The notes beneath the pieces were generated by a model, which saw nothing but the letters and a program-made list of their open reading frames with translations, did not search any database and was not told where the DNA came from. Positions 44,535 to 54,038 of a DNA stretch of 64,000 nt are shown here, in pieces. The first letter of the stretch is position 1. Each line of letters opens with the position of its first letter. The position numbers and the translations under genes were made by a program. The DNA comes from Chitinophagales bacterium (GTDB lineage: Bacteria > Bacteroidota > Bacteroidia > Chitinophagales > UBA2359), in assembly GCA_041392475.1 (NCBI GenBank), contig JAWKLZ010000002.1, positions 1,744,501-1,808,500 of the forward strand. Direction: 5' to 3'.

Positions 44535-44636
44535 ATGGAAATATTATTACTATCAGCCATCTTGTTTATACTTCATCTTTTGAACATCAAAACCAGCAAA
44601 GGCGCAGACTCTGATGATACACGTATTTGGGAATGA
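44535..44636 (+). CDS. Possible 33-residue membrane peptide
   Basis: ATG at 44535 opens a 33-codon frame whose first 16 residues are a hydrophobic helix (MEILLLSAILFILHLL) followed by a polar, charged tail ending TRIWE. Composition fits a small single-span membrane protein. It stands alone in a 690-bp gap, and its stop lies 60 bp from the convergent GH18 gene's end. There is no promoter box of note, so this is tentative. Confidence 0.3.
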   Translation: MEILLLSAILFILHLLNIKTSKGADSDDTRIWE

Positions 44637-44696
44637 CTGAAATGTGGATAGACCAACCATTATTACAATCGTAGTATTCAGATTTTGTCGGTTGCC

Positions 44697-46817
44697 TTAC
44701 TCTATTTTTGTTTCTTTTACTTCGGGTGCGCTCCATTGATGGTATCCATTTTTCGCAATCGAAACAATGCGGCAGCTCGGAGTTATGTCATTTCGATTTT
44801 TGAGACGCACATCATCCTGTTGAGTAGTTCCCACCCTCACCATTTCTGAGTTTGTTCTTGATTTATATACTTTTAGGAAGTCACAACTAAAAAAGCACTC
44901 ACCCGTTCGGAAAGAAATGTACTCGCCATAAGTAAGCGGCTGAGAATCTTGCCATTGAATCAGCAATTTATTGTCAAGATAGGCTTCAATCAAACCAGAT
45001 TTAGGATCATATACAATTTTGAAATCATAGTCCGTATCGGCATCCATATTGCAGGGCTGCACTGCTTTTCGGCTAAAGCGGTTGTTCGTTACTTTGTAGA
45101 TTTCTATTTGTTTAGAATCCACTCGATAATACACAAAATAAGAATTACCTCGATTAACTGCGCTCGGGTCATCTGCAAAAAAATGCAAGCCGACCCGCCT
45201 ATTATTGCCATCTCCTCCAATTTTCCCCCACCAATGGTACAAGTAACTGTGGTAATCTCGCTGCATCAAAGAAGCGTACAGGTTTGTATTGTTATGGTCT
45301 TGTAGCCCTTGGTACAAACGATTTCCATTTGCCGACCAAAGCCCTTCTGCGGGAGTCCAATGTGAGGCTAATTTAGCTCCTTCAAATTCATCATTGAAGA
45401 AGCCGTTGTAAAAATTTCCCTCCCAACTGTCTCCATTTTTCTCCAATACTTGATAGTACATACCCGACCAACCTGCCTCACATTTGTCATTGTCTTCAAA
45501 TCGAATGGTAAAATCACCTTCATACGTATTTTCTACATCAAAAATATGCGTTGTAGGTTGGCAATCTTGATTCATCGTTTTTGAAGTGCTGCTGTAGTAG
45601 TCAAACAATGCTGGATTGTGGTCTTGACAATCCATGAATTTTTTTTCGAGCAAGTTCCATAATTCCTTGTACCCATTGTCATAACCTAATGCCCAGATTC
45701 CTACACCGCCCAATTGCTGTGCGTTGACAAAGTCGTATTTCTTTTCCAAACTCTCTTCATCATCGTACCAAAGTTGTCGGGTCGTCTTGCCTTTGGTGAA
45801 GGTAAAATATGGTGTTTTGCTCTGGTAATGCCAAGTGCGTTTCACCTTTTTTTCCAGCATCTTTTTGATCTGAGTATAAACCCTTGCAGTACCTTTGGTA
45901 TTCGTTTGACGTTTGGATGGGATTTCACTACTATACGTTTTCCATTCATAACCATAATAAGGAATAGCCAAAATTAATTTGGAGGCAGCAATGTTTTTTC
46001 GCAAATAATTCGCAACACTCCGATTGATAGAAGTCGTGTACCATCGGGCATCATGATCTAAAGGAGCAACAGGCCCTGCAATCGCTGCCGATTTGTAGTG
46101 GTAATCGTAGCCCATAATGATAAAGGCATCAATGTAAGGGTCTAACTCTGCCAATAAAAACGCACCATTCCAATCCACTGCTGGAATCGCCATTGAAATG
46201 CTTGCTCCTTTGATGGAGCTTTTTAATCGACTGGAGAGATAGCTGCAAAATTTGACCAAATTCTTTGATTGGTTTTTCGGAACAGCTTCAAAATCAATGT
46301 TCACCCCATCTGCATTTCTCCATTGAAGGAGTTCAATCAAGTTGTTAGCGAGTTTTTCCCATGCCCTTGGATTGGAGAGAAAAAGACTGTGGTTGCTAAA
46401 GTTTTTTACACAAAGTTCTACTCTCGCCCCCGCTTTTTGCGCCAAAGTGATGGAAGGGTTTGTTTTCCATTGGTGAATACTTGTATAATCACCTGTTTTT
46501 GGATTCAAATCATAACAGAAATAAATAAACGTAGAGAGCAAAGAGTAGTCATAAGATTTGTAGTATTTGTCCATCCAATAAGGATGATAGCCGTAAACCT
46601 GTTTTTTCAATTGACAGCCTTCTGTGCGTACACCTTTGGCAATGTTTACTTCAGGTTCACCAAACAATACTTGATTTACGCTATCGAGGTCTTCAAACTG
46701 TTCAAAATAAGCAGTTTGATCAGCCGAAATGGAAGGTGAGGACTCCTCGGTATTTTGAGCAAAAACAAGGGAGAGGGTTGTAATAAAAAATAAAATAGAA
46801 ACAAAAAGCGTTTTCAT
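44697..46817 (-). CDS. Secreted GH18-family glycoside hydrolase
   Basis: 706 residues from MKTLFVSILF (signal peptide to about 20, LVFAQ). The glycosidase barrel follows (about 70-400): KKQVYGYHPYWMDKYY is a typical GH18 start, and the catalytic motif is DGVNIDFEAV with Asp170, Asp175 and Glu177 as acid. YGYEWKTYSS and VGIWALGYD are later barrel strands. A C-terminal beta-sandwich (about 460-690) resembles a laminin-G-like carbohydrate-binding domain. It could act on chitin or peptidoglycan-like glycans, similar to spore-type GH18 enzymes. No sorting domain is seen. Confidence 0.85.
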   Translation of the reverse strand: MKTLFVSILFFITTLSLVFAQNTEESSPSISADQTAYFEQFEDLDSVNQVLFGEPEVNIAKGVRTEGCQLKKQVYGYHPYWMDKYYKSYDYSLLSTFIYFCYDLNPKTGDYTSIHQWKTNPSITLAQKAGARVELCVKNFSNHSLFLSNPRAWEKLANNLIELLQWRNADGVNIDFEAVPKNQSKNLVKFCSYLSSRLKSSIKGASISMAIPAVDWNGAFLLAELDPYIDAFIIMGYDYHYKSAAIAGPVAPLDHDARWYTTSINRSVANYLRKNIAASKLILAIPYYGYEWKTYSSEIPSKRQTNTKGTARVYTQIKKMLEKKVKRTWHYQSKTPYFTFTKGKTTRQLWYDDEESLEKKYDFVNAQQLGGVGIWALGYDNGYKELWNLLEKKFMDCQDHNPALFDYYSSTSKTMNQDCQPTTHIFDVENTYEGDFTIRFEDNDKCEAGWSGMYYQVLEKNGDSWEGNFYNGFFNDEFEGAKLASHWTPAEGLWSANGNRLYQGLQDHNNTNLYASLMQRDYHSYLYHWWGKIGGDGNNRRVGLHFFADDPSAVNRGNSYFVYYRVDSKQIEIYKVTNNRFSRKAVQPCNMDADTDYDFKIVYDPKSGLIEAYLDNKLLIQWQDSQPLTYGEYISFRTGECFFSCDFLKVYKSRTNSEMVRVGTTQQDDVRLKNRNDITPSCRIVSIAKNGYHQWSAPEVKETKIE

Positions 46818-47006
46818 CATGGTTTTATAAGTAATCAAGAACAAAAGTTCGGTATTTTTTCAATTCCATCCACCTCAATTTCCATTGAATCCAAGCCTAA
46901 ATGGTTTTTTTACAAAACTATGATACTTCTTCTGCAACAGAAGTTGTATTTTTCTGAACTCAGCACAATTATTGAAGCTCGAATACATCCATCTGGTTCA
47001 AAATTT

Positions 47007-49157
47007 ATGAAACAACTCCTAACTGTCTGTTATTGTATATTACTCATGAGTAGTTCACTTTCTGCACAGCGATTTGCAGAAGAACAGTGGTCTGCAACGT
47101 TTAGCAATTATGTGCATAGCGATATAAAAAGTATGCTCAAAACGGCAGATAACAATTTTGTAGTTGTAGGTACTACGCAGTCACTGGCCATGAAAGGCCC
47201 TGATATTTGGATGGGTAAAATATCCGATAAGCCTCGATTGCAGTGGCACAAAACTTTTAGGGATGATAACGACTTTGTGGTGAATAAAATTGTTCAAACC
47301 ACGGATGGCAATTATGCCATTTTGGTGTCTGTTTATGGGCAAGAAAAGGAGAGTTGTCAGTCTTATATCTTCAAGGTGGATCAATCAGGACGCTTATTGT
47401 GGGACAAAAACCATGCGACTCATCCGTGGGTAGAAGCAATGGATATGATTGTGACCACAGATGGCGGTTTCTTGATGGTCGGTTATGTCAAATCCAATCC
47501 CAATTCCCCTTTTTATTATGCTTGGATAGCCAAATTGGACGAAAAAGGCATCATGCAATGGAACACGCCCTTTGACCTATTTGATATGGCGAGTTTTGAA
47601 TCGGTGATTGAAGTGAAAGACGGTTTTGTATTGCAGGGAAACATTGCAGTCCAAAACAAAATGAACAATACGGATGCTTGGTTGGTGAAAGTAACCCATG
47701 GAGGTGAGCCTATTTGGGAGAAAACTTTTGGTGATTTTGGCAAGGATGAAGCACATCAGGTCATTGCAACTAGAGATGGAGGGTATGCTTTTTGTGGTTA
47801 TACAACTTCAACGGGGCAAGGCCAAAAAGATGCTTGGTTGGTGAAAACAGATGATAAAGGTGAACTTCAATGGGAAAAAACCTATGGTAGTTATGCGAAT
47901 GAATTTGCTCAACGAATGGTACAATTGAGTAATCAAAACTTTGTGTTTATCGGTTCTGCTCAAGGTTCTTTCAACAACAATTTCGATGCATGGATGGTGT
48001 GGGTAGATGAAGAAGGAGAGAAGATGGGGGAACAAATGTATGGCGGTAGTGGCAATGATGGCGCATATGACCTTTTGACGATGGGAAAAGATGAATTGGT
48101 AATGGTGGGCTATTCTACTTCAAAAACTACCTATTACCATGAACCGTTTATTGCCAGCTACAAAATGAAATTTGGCATAAATGGAGTACAAGAGAACCTC
48201 AGCACACAAGAACCTTTGGCGGCTATGTATGCGCCTACTAGCACTGACTTCAAAAAAATAGCTGACCCTTCTCCTCCCTTGACCAAAACTGTGACCCCCA
48301 GTTTTCCGACTGCTGCTTCGGTTTATAATGCGACGGTTTCATCGCCACTTCCCGTTCCATCGAGTCCTGCTCTTACCTTTAGAGTTCCCGATTTACACAT
48401 TCTTTCTATCGGTACCAATCCGCCTGACTTGGAATACACCGAAAAAGATGCGATGGATTTTGCAAATGCGTTTAAAAATCAAGGCAATCAATTGGGGGCT
48501 GGCAACAAGCTCTTCAACATGGTGCAAGCCGAAAAATTAACGGGTCAGCGAGCGGGCATCAAAAATATTGAAGCGGCCATTGAAGCCCTGCATCGCAAAG
48601 CATTGGAGGGATATATCAAACCAAATGATGTGTTGATTGTATTCATTTCGGCACATGGTTTTTTGTACCAAAATAGGTTGCGGATTCAGGCAAGCGACTA
48701 TGATTACCGAAGTCCTCGCACCACATCTATTGACTACGACGAATTGTTAAAAGATTTGGATCTGATTGACTGCAAAAAAATCTTATTGATAGATGCTTGT
48801 CATAGTGCAAGTTCCAATGCTGGTTATGCTGCAAAAGCAAGCGTGAGTGTGGTGAACGATGCCATCCAAAAAATCTCTATGTCCAAGCGTGGCTTGGCAG
48901 TCATTACCTCAAGTGATGTTGAAGAACAATCGTATGAGGACCGCATTGCGAAAAATGGATTTTTCACCAAAGCCTTGTTGGAAGGATTGAAAGGTCATGC
49001 AGACTACAACAAAAACGACCTTGTGAGCTTAACCGAACTGTTCACTTTTGTTCAGCAGCGAGTACCTGCAATGGTGGGCATACACACCAAACAACGCCAA
49101 AACCCCAAAATGGTGCGAAATGATTTGGGAGATTTACCGATTTATGTGGTAAAATGA
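47007..49157 (+). CDS. Secreted propeller-caspase (C14-like) protein
   Basis: 716 residues from MKQLLTVCYC with a signal peptide ending at LSAQ. Residues about 25-390 hold seven propeller-like repeats (KTDDKGELQWEKTYGSY and similar). After a Pro/Ser/Thr linker (about 395-465) comes a caspase-hemoglobinase fold: His550 in IVFISAHGFL and Cys598 in KILLIDACHSA form the dyad. Bacterial metacaspase-like proteases with sensor domains are known in multicellular and filamentous bacteria. Here the sensor is a secreted-type propeller, so it would act outside the cytoplasm. The upstream in-frame start at 46920 lacks a signal peptide and is rejected. Confidence 0.85.
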   Translation: MKQLLTVCYCILLMSSSLSAQRFAEEQWSATFSNYVHSDIKSMLKTADNNFVVVGTTQSLAMKGPDIWMGKISDKPRLQWHKTFRDDNDFVVNKIVQTTDGNYAILVSVYGQEKESCQSYIFKVDQSGRLLWDKNHATHPWVEAMDMIVTTDGGFLMVGYVKSNPNSPFYYAWIAKLDEKGIMQWNTPFDLFDMASFESVIEVKDGFVLQGNIAVQNKMNNTDAWLVKVTHGGEPIWEKTFGDFGKDEAHQVIATRDGGYAFCGYTTSTGQGQKDAWLVKTDDKGELQWEKTYGSYANEFAQRMVQLSNQNFVFIGSAQGSFNNNFDAWMVWVDEEGEKMGEQMYGGSGNDGAYDLLTMGKDELVMVGYSTSKTTYYHEPFIASYKMKFGINGVQENLSTQEPLAAMYAPTSTDFKKIADPSPPLTKTVTPSFPTAASVYNATVSSPLPVPSSPALTFRVPDLHILSIGTNPPDLEYTEKDAMDFANAFKNQGNQLGAGNKLFNMVQAEKLTGQRAGIKNIEAAIEALHRKALEGYIKPNDVLIVFISAHGFLYQNRLRIQASDYDYRSPRTTSIDYDELLKDLDLIDCKKILLIDACHSASSNAGYAAKASVSVVNDAIQKISMSKRGLAVITSSDVEEQSYEDRIAKNGFFTKALLEGLKGHADYNKNDLVSLTELFTFVQQRVPAMVGIHTKQRQNPKMVRNDLGDLPIYVVK

Positions 49158-49187
49158 AGTCATTTGACCCTGCCATCATTTTAAAGT

Positions 49188-49841
49188 TCACAACTTTCGC
49201 ACCAAATCCCCTTTCCGAATCATTCCACCTTGGATTACCTTCGCATTGATTCCCCTCAAATGAAGCTGTTTTCCCACTGGTGAATTGACAAACTTCACCG
49301 CATCTACTCCAAAACGTTCAGCAAATTTTTTGCAGCCATTGTGGGGAAGGGCAGTTACTTCAATGATGGCATCACCGATAGAGAGTTGTGTTCCTGCGGG
49401 CAAATTTTTGTCGCTTAGGTCGATGTCTATCAGCAATTGATCACCAGCCCACTGCCATCTGTCTTTATCGTCTGCCATCAGTGCAATGGCTCGTACATTC
49501 ATGATATTTAGTTGCTTGTCGGGATGTGGTGAACCGTCAACTGTTCGGGAACTTGGGCGTACATGCCAATTGTCGCCAACTAATGCGTTTTCTATATCAA
49601 GTGTAGCTTCTTCCAATACTTTTCGTTTGTCGACATCGGGTCGAGCTACAATCATTTCCAAAATGCCTTTGTCTTTGGGAGATTGACGGATATGGTCCAA
49701 TCCTGCTTGCAGTTCGGTCATCGTAAGGTGCCTTGCTTGAGTTGTAGGTGTTTGCATGGGAGCGGATGTTTTTGGTAAATAATTGGGAAACGTGGATTTG
49801 GGAGGGATTGTTTTTTTATTAAAAAACATTTTTATATTCAT
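49188..49841 (-). CDS. MOSC-domain protein
   Basis: 217 residues. The MOSC beta-barrel runs from about residue 65: LNIMNVRAIALMA, then LPAGTQLSIGDAIIEVTALPHNGCKKFAERFG with the conserved cysteine, and RGINAKVIQGGMIRKGD at the end. MOSC proteins handle activated sulphur or molybdenum-cofactor substrates; this stand-alone type has no known reaction. The N-terminal 28 residues may not be translated, since a second ATG follows (MQTPTTQ) and the first stretch is positively charged and unconserved-looking. Confidence 0.78.
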   Translation of the reverse strand: MNIKMFFNKKTIPPKSTFPNYLPKTSAPMQTPTTQARHLTMTELQAGLDHIRQSPKDKGILEMIVARPDVDKRKVLEEATLDIENALVGDNWHVRPSSRTVDGSPHPDKQLNIMNVRAIALMADDKDRWQWAGDQLLIDIDLSDKNLPAGTQLSIGDAIIEVTALPHNGCKKFAERFGVDAVKFVNSPVGKQLHLRGINAKVIQGGMIRKGDLVRKL

Positions 49842-50060
49842 TTTTAATATAAATTATATCTGAATGGCAAATGATTTTTTATTTGAATGCTATTTTTGAA
49901 TATTCAGAAAAAAATTATTTGTCTGATAAAAAGATTGGAGAAAGTATATTCTTTTTCTAAGAAAAAAGTATTTTTACTTGAACAATAAGAATCTATGCTG
50001 TGTTAGCTTTTTATTACTAGAAATAACTTTATTTTTTTTCACCATTAAATATTTAGTATT

Positions 50061-50860
50061 ATGAAATCTAAAATTTTATCTTCTTCAAACCTTCAAACCT
50101 TCAAACCTTCAAACCTTCAAACCTTCAAACCTTCAAATTCGTAACTAAGGTTCTTTTTATCTTCTTTTCATTTTTATGTTTCTCTTTCTTATCCATATAT
50201 GCACAGGAAGGTTGTAACGATGATTGCGACAATACTCCATGGAGTCCTGATGTACAAATCACTATATCTGCTCCTAATTTTCCCGGCTGTGATTTATTAA
50301 TAATATATCGAACTAGAAATTGTGCAGGTAGCGAATTAATTGACATTGTACAATGGGGACCTATTGCAGGCAATTGTGATGCTTTTGTTGCTAATATTGT
50401 ACCCTCTTGGCCTAATCCACCTTTTATTGTTGACCAAGGGGTTTTAGCCAATGTTTTTCGTGATGTTATCAGGGCAACAGGGCAACAAGCATTTTTAAAT
50501 TTTTATAACAGTCTACCTAATGACCCAATGATTCGAGCGCAATTTGAGTGCCCAAGATTTGACCAAGTAGCTCAAAGAGATTTTGAGGTTAGAAGTTGTC
50601 TTTCTCTTTGTGTTGGTTTAGATAGGTTCAATCAAACGACAAGTGGACTTGTATTTGTTCATACTGAATGTATAACAGAAAATTGCTGTGTTATTGAATA
50701 TTCATACTGCTTCAACGTACAAACTGGTCAGGTAGAAATCCAAGAAACTGCTACTGTTACTGGGAATCCTCCTTGTCAAAGTCCACGCCCAGTTTGCAAT
50801 TTACCTGTTAATCATGACTTGATTGCACAGTCTGAGTGTGTTTTTATATGTGGAGAATAA
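50061..50860 (+). CDS. Cys-rich secreted protein, currently out of frame with its ATG
   Basis: The frame ending at 50860 encodes a signal peptide (KVLFIFFSFLCFSFL, then SIYAQ) and a mature domain of about 215 residues with 14 or more cysteines (EGCNDDCDN at its start, ENCCVIEYSYC later). It is open from 50072, but no ATG, GTG or TTG occurs in it before 50528. The only plausible ATG (50061) reads the 8-bp repeat in another frame and stops at TAA 50142-50144 (27 codons). Removing one repeat unit, or adding two, would fuse ATG 50061 to the signal peptide. No family recognised. It lies directly upstream of a T9SS-sorted protein. Confidence 0.6.
50083..50137 (+). repeat. 8-bp tandem repeat (CTTCAAAC)n
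   Basis: Six perfect CTTCAAAC units (50083-50130) plus 7 nt of a seventh. All three frames are open across the repeat. It is placed between the ATG at 50061 and the signal-peptide region of the Cys-rich protein. Confidence 0.93.
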
Positions 50861-50939
50861 TTATTTTATAAAATATGTATTTAGTTTTCAACATTAAAAG
50901 CATCTATGTAATTACTCATTTTTTAAAAAAATAACAAAA

Positions 50940-52526
50940 ATGAAAAAAATAACATTGTTTATATTATTTTATATATTTTCTACTTCATCTTATGCACAAT
51001 CCTTTTTAGGAACTCCCATCAAATGGACAACCCTCATACAGAATGAAGCGGAGTCTTCTGAACCCAATGAATTGACTGCTACGGTATATGCCAATAATAT
51101 TATTTCTGCTTTTACTTTAAACTTAGGAGAACAAGTTATTGTAGCACATATTCAGAATCTTAATGATGGGTGGGTATTAACAAGTATCAAAACTTCAACG
51201 GGTGAAATCAATTGGAAAAGTGTAGTTACTAAAACCACAGATGGTATTCGTTCTTTGCCTACCTACTTATACCAAAGTAGTTCGACTACAATAGACTTAA
51301 TAGGTTATGAAATGACCTTGGACACCCCCAACTCTTTTGGAGAAATAGGCTATCTTTTTCGCAGTAAAATTTCTCTAATAGATGGGAGTATTTTGGAAAC
51401 CGACCGCCCCAAAGAAGAAGATGGCGGAACGTTTTTATTGAATGCAAATGGAGTGCCTGCAAAAATGGTTCACCGCCCAGAGAATGATTCTTTTTTCTTA
51501 GCAGAACATTCAGCAAATTATTCCATCACGCCTACAGGTATGTGGAAACTAGTAGAAGCAGATTCAAATTGTTTGCAACTTAGCCCACCAGAATATTTAA
51601 CTGCCACAAACACCTCAAATGATGCGTATCAATATCAAGCACTAGGGTTGTCTCGCACCGAAGATGATGGATATATGCTATTACTGAGAGAACTGAACGA
51701 TTCTGGAGAAGATACGAACTACGTAGAACTGGTAAAGTTAAATGAAGAAAAGGAAGTGCAATGGAAAAAAAATATTGTAGAAGATATAGGAACAGAAGGG
51801 TTTTTAGTACCTTCTAATAGCTCAGGTTATATGATTTATGGTAACTTAAATGCAGGAACAAATCCTTCCGATTCTTATATCAGTAAATTTGATGAGAATG
51901 GCAATATCTTGTGGATAAAAACAATAGGTACTGAAAATAGGCTGCGCTATGGAACTGCATTAATCACTGAAGAAGGGTATTTATTGGGAGGAATCAGAGA
52001 TAAACAAGAAGCCTTCTTATTGAAATGTGATGAGGAAGGCAATATTAACGAAGTAGCTAATTGGAAAGTAAGTGGAGAGGGTGACGAACAAAAAATGCGG
52101 TTTGAACGTGCCATAGAACTTCAAAATGGAGACCTTATGGCATTTATGTATGTTTATAGAGATACCATTATTAACATTGCATCGCCCTTTGGGGGAACTA
52201 TAACAAGTGACATTGGCAAAAACTACATTGCCTTAATCGAAAAAGACGACTTAACTACCGACATTGAAGGAGTACAGGAATACGACACAGTATTACAGCT
52301 TTCCCCAAATCCGAGTAGTGACTTTGTGCAGTTATCCTTTCCTCAAACGGTAGAGGGAGTAGTGCGGTTTTACAATACACAAGGGCAGTTGTTGAAATCA
52401 GTAGCGATTCGCAAGGAACAAACAAAATCGGTGTCAATTGGTGATTTGACTGACGGCTTGTATTTTGTGCAATGGGAAGATGCAGATAAGACAATGACAA
52501 CACAGTCTTTGTTGATACAAAGATGA
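50940..52526 (+). CDS. Secreted protein with propeller-type repeats and T9SS sorting domain
   Basis: 528 residues. Signal peptide MKKITLFILFYIF...SYAQ. The central part has WDG-like repeats (SKFDENGNILWIKTIGTENR, LKCDEEGNINEVANWKVSG) related to the propellers in 28022 and 47007. The C-terminal sorting domain from about residue 445 contains LQLSPNPSSDFVQLSF, VVRFYNTQGQLLKSV and DLTDGLYFVQWED. Predicted to be exported by T9SS and surface-attached. It ends with a bidirectional terminator. It may be cotranscribed with the phase-variable Cys-rich gene 79 bp upstream. Confidence 0.8.
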   Translation: MKKITLFILFYIFSTSSYAQSFLGTPIKWTTLIQNEAESSEPNELTATVYANNIISAFTLNLGEQVIVAHIQNLNDGWVLTSIKTSTGEINWKSVVTKTTDGIRSLPTYLYQSSSTTIDLIGYEMTLDTPNSFGEIGYLFRSKISLIDGSILETDRPKEEDGGTFLLNANGVPAKMVHRPENDSFFLAEHSANYSITPTGMWKLVEADSNCLQLSPPEYLTATNTSNDAYQYQALGLSRTEDDGYMLLLRELNDSGEDTNYVELVKLNEEKEVQWKKNIVEDIGTEGFLVPSNSSGYMIYGNLNAGTNPSDSYISKFDENGNILWIKTIGTENRLRYGTALITEEGYLLGGIRDKQEAFLLKCDEEGNINEVANWKVSGEGDEQKMRFERAIELQNGDLMAFMYVYRDTIINIASPFGGTITSDIGKNYIALIEKDDLTTDIEGVQEYDTVLQLSPNPSSDFVQLSFPQTVEGVVRFYNTQGQLLKSVAIRKEQTKSVSIGDLTDGLYFVQWEDADKTMTTQSLLIQR

Positions 52527-52551
52527 TTTGGATTTTCATTTTGAAGCACAC

Positions 52552-52586
52552 AAAAAGCTCATTCCTTCATTGGAATGAGCTTTTTT
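52552..52586. terminator. Bidirectional terminator
   Basis: Stem GCTCATTCC (52557-52565) with complement 52572-52580, A5 before and T6 after, between convergent genes. Confidence 0.8.
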
Positions 52587-52629
52587 ATTACTTCAAGTTA
52601 GCATTTGTAACTTGGTTTTGTATTTCCAT

Positions 52630-53307
52630 TCACTGCCCCGCCGCACTCTGACAAACCGCATACATTTCTTGTGTCATATTTTTGCCCCAATTTGGAGAAA
52701 TAGGAGTAGCAGGTTGATAGGTTTCGTATTTTTGAATCGCTTCTTGAATGACAGGACAGGCAGTATTCAATCCGCCTAATGCTGATGACGAAAAATAAAG
52801 GTTTTGAGCCTTGAGGAAATAGATGCGAGGATTGTTGGCATCCATTTTTTGGGCTTCTGCAAGACTTGCCTTCACCAAAGAGGCAGCATTTGCAGCCGAC
52901 ATATTGATATTTGCATTGGCTCGACATTGATACAAGTAAGCCTGAAGGATGTGCAACTCGGCATTGTTGGTCAATTGTTTGGCTGCTTCAATATACGATT
53001 GTGCTTGGTCGAGGTAAATGGCTTTTTGAGCAGGGACACGTTCTTGGGCGCACATCGAAATGTAGCAATAAGCAGTGTAGTACATTGCTTCCCAATTGCT
53101 TTTGTGTGTGGTGGTCAATTGGGCAAATTCCTGAGCAGCATTTTGCAGTTCTTCAATATTGCTCGCATCTTCAATTGAAGCCATCAAGTTTTGGATAGAA
53201 GCCACATAATCAGGGCTGAGAGGCTGTTGTTTGTCAGAATGGGTAAAAGAGCATAAAGTCCAGCTAACCAAGCAAAAAACAATCATCAATAGTGTATTCG
53301 TTTTCAT
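52630..53307 (-). CDS. Exported helical (TPR-like) hypothetical protein
   Basis: 225 residues with signal peptide (MKTNTLLMIVFCLVSWTLCS). The remainder is helical with TPR-like features: NWEAMYYTAYCYISM, AELHILQAYLYQCRANANI, NPRIYFLKAQNLYF. The C-terminus is Cys-containing. It is likely periplasmic. Function unknown; similar proteins are frequent in Bacteroidota. Confidence 0.7.
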   Translation of the reverse strand: MKTNTLLMIVFCLVSWTLCSFTHSDKQQPLSPDYVASIQNLMASIEDASNIEELQNAAQEFAQLTTTHKSNWEAMYYTAYCYISMCAQERVPAQKAIYLDQAQSYIEAAKQLTNNAELHILQAYLYQCRANANINMSAANAASLVKASLAEAQKMDANNPRIYFLKAQNLYFSSSALGGLNTACPVIQEAIQKYETYQPATPISPNWGKNMTQEMYAVCQSAAGQ

Positions 53308-53564
53308 AATAACAATAATTTGTGTGTAAAAGCAATCTTTAACAAAATCTTTGGATGGACTGTATAGCTTGGATGATTCAAAAAAAAAGTGGTAAATTCA
53401 AGAATAAATAATCTAATTGAATTTACTTCAACAAGAATTGGGGATAGATTAGATTTGGTTGGATAGCTGCCTACAGAATTACTTTTCGGCATAATTCCTT
53501 AGACCACTAAGATAGCACTTAGTTTATTTTTTTTCATCAATATATCAAAAAAAGTGCCTAAAAA

Positions 53565-53975
53565 ATGAAACATAAAATAACTGAAATCGTAGTCCGAAGT
53601 TTTCATCTTGATTTGTACCAACACGTCAATAATGCCCGCTACCTCGAATTTTTGGAGGAAGCGCGTTGGAACTATTATGCTAAGGTATATGAGGATGAAT
53701 GGCTTCGGAAGGAAAATATCGCTTTTATTATCCACAATATCAACATCACTTACCGTTCTCCAGCAATCGTTGGCGATACCATTGTGATACACACAAGCCT
53801 CAAAGAACTGGGCAATGTAAAATTGACAGTTTTCCAAAAATTGGTACAAAAAAGCAATGGGAAGGTGATTGCAGAGGCAGATGTAAGTTTTGTGGCAGTG
53901 GATATGAACAAGAATCGTCCGATAGGATTGAAGGGGAAAATCCGAGAATTATTGATGATGCCTGAGCTGAATTAG
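53565..53975 (+). CDS. Acyl-CoA thioesterase, hotdog fold (YbgC/FadM-like)
   Basis: 136 residues. The 4HBT motif HLDLYQHVNNARYLEFLEEA (17-36) carries the catalytic Asp at residue 19 and the His-Val-Asn-Asn element. The rest (TYRSPAIVGDTIVIHTSL, VIAEADVSFVAVDMN) forms the hotdog strands. It hydrolyses acyl-CoA. Substrate unknown. It is followed 63 bp later by the pirin gene on the same strand. Confidence 0.9.
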   Translation: MKHKITEIVVRSFHLDLYQHVNNARYLEFLEEARWNYYAKVYEDEWLRKENIAFIIHNINITYRSPAIVGDTIVIHTSLKELGNVKLTVFQKLVQKSNGKVIAEADVSFVAVDMNKNRPIGLKGKIRELLMMPELN

Positions 53976-54038
53976 CTTTGCAACCAAATTTGATTATCTC
54001 TGTTAACCAAAGACCAAACACAAAAAATCCAATAAAAA

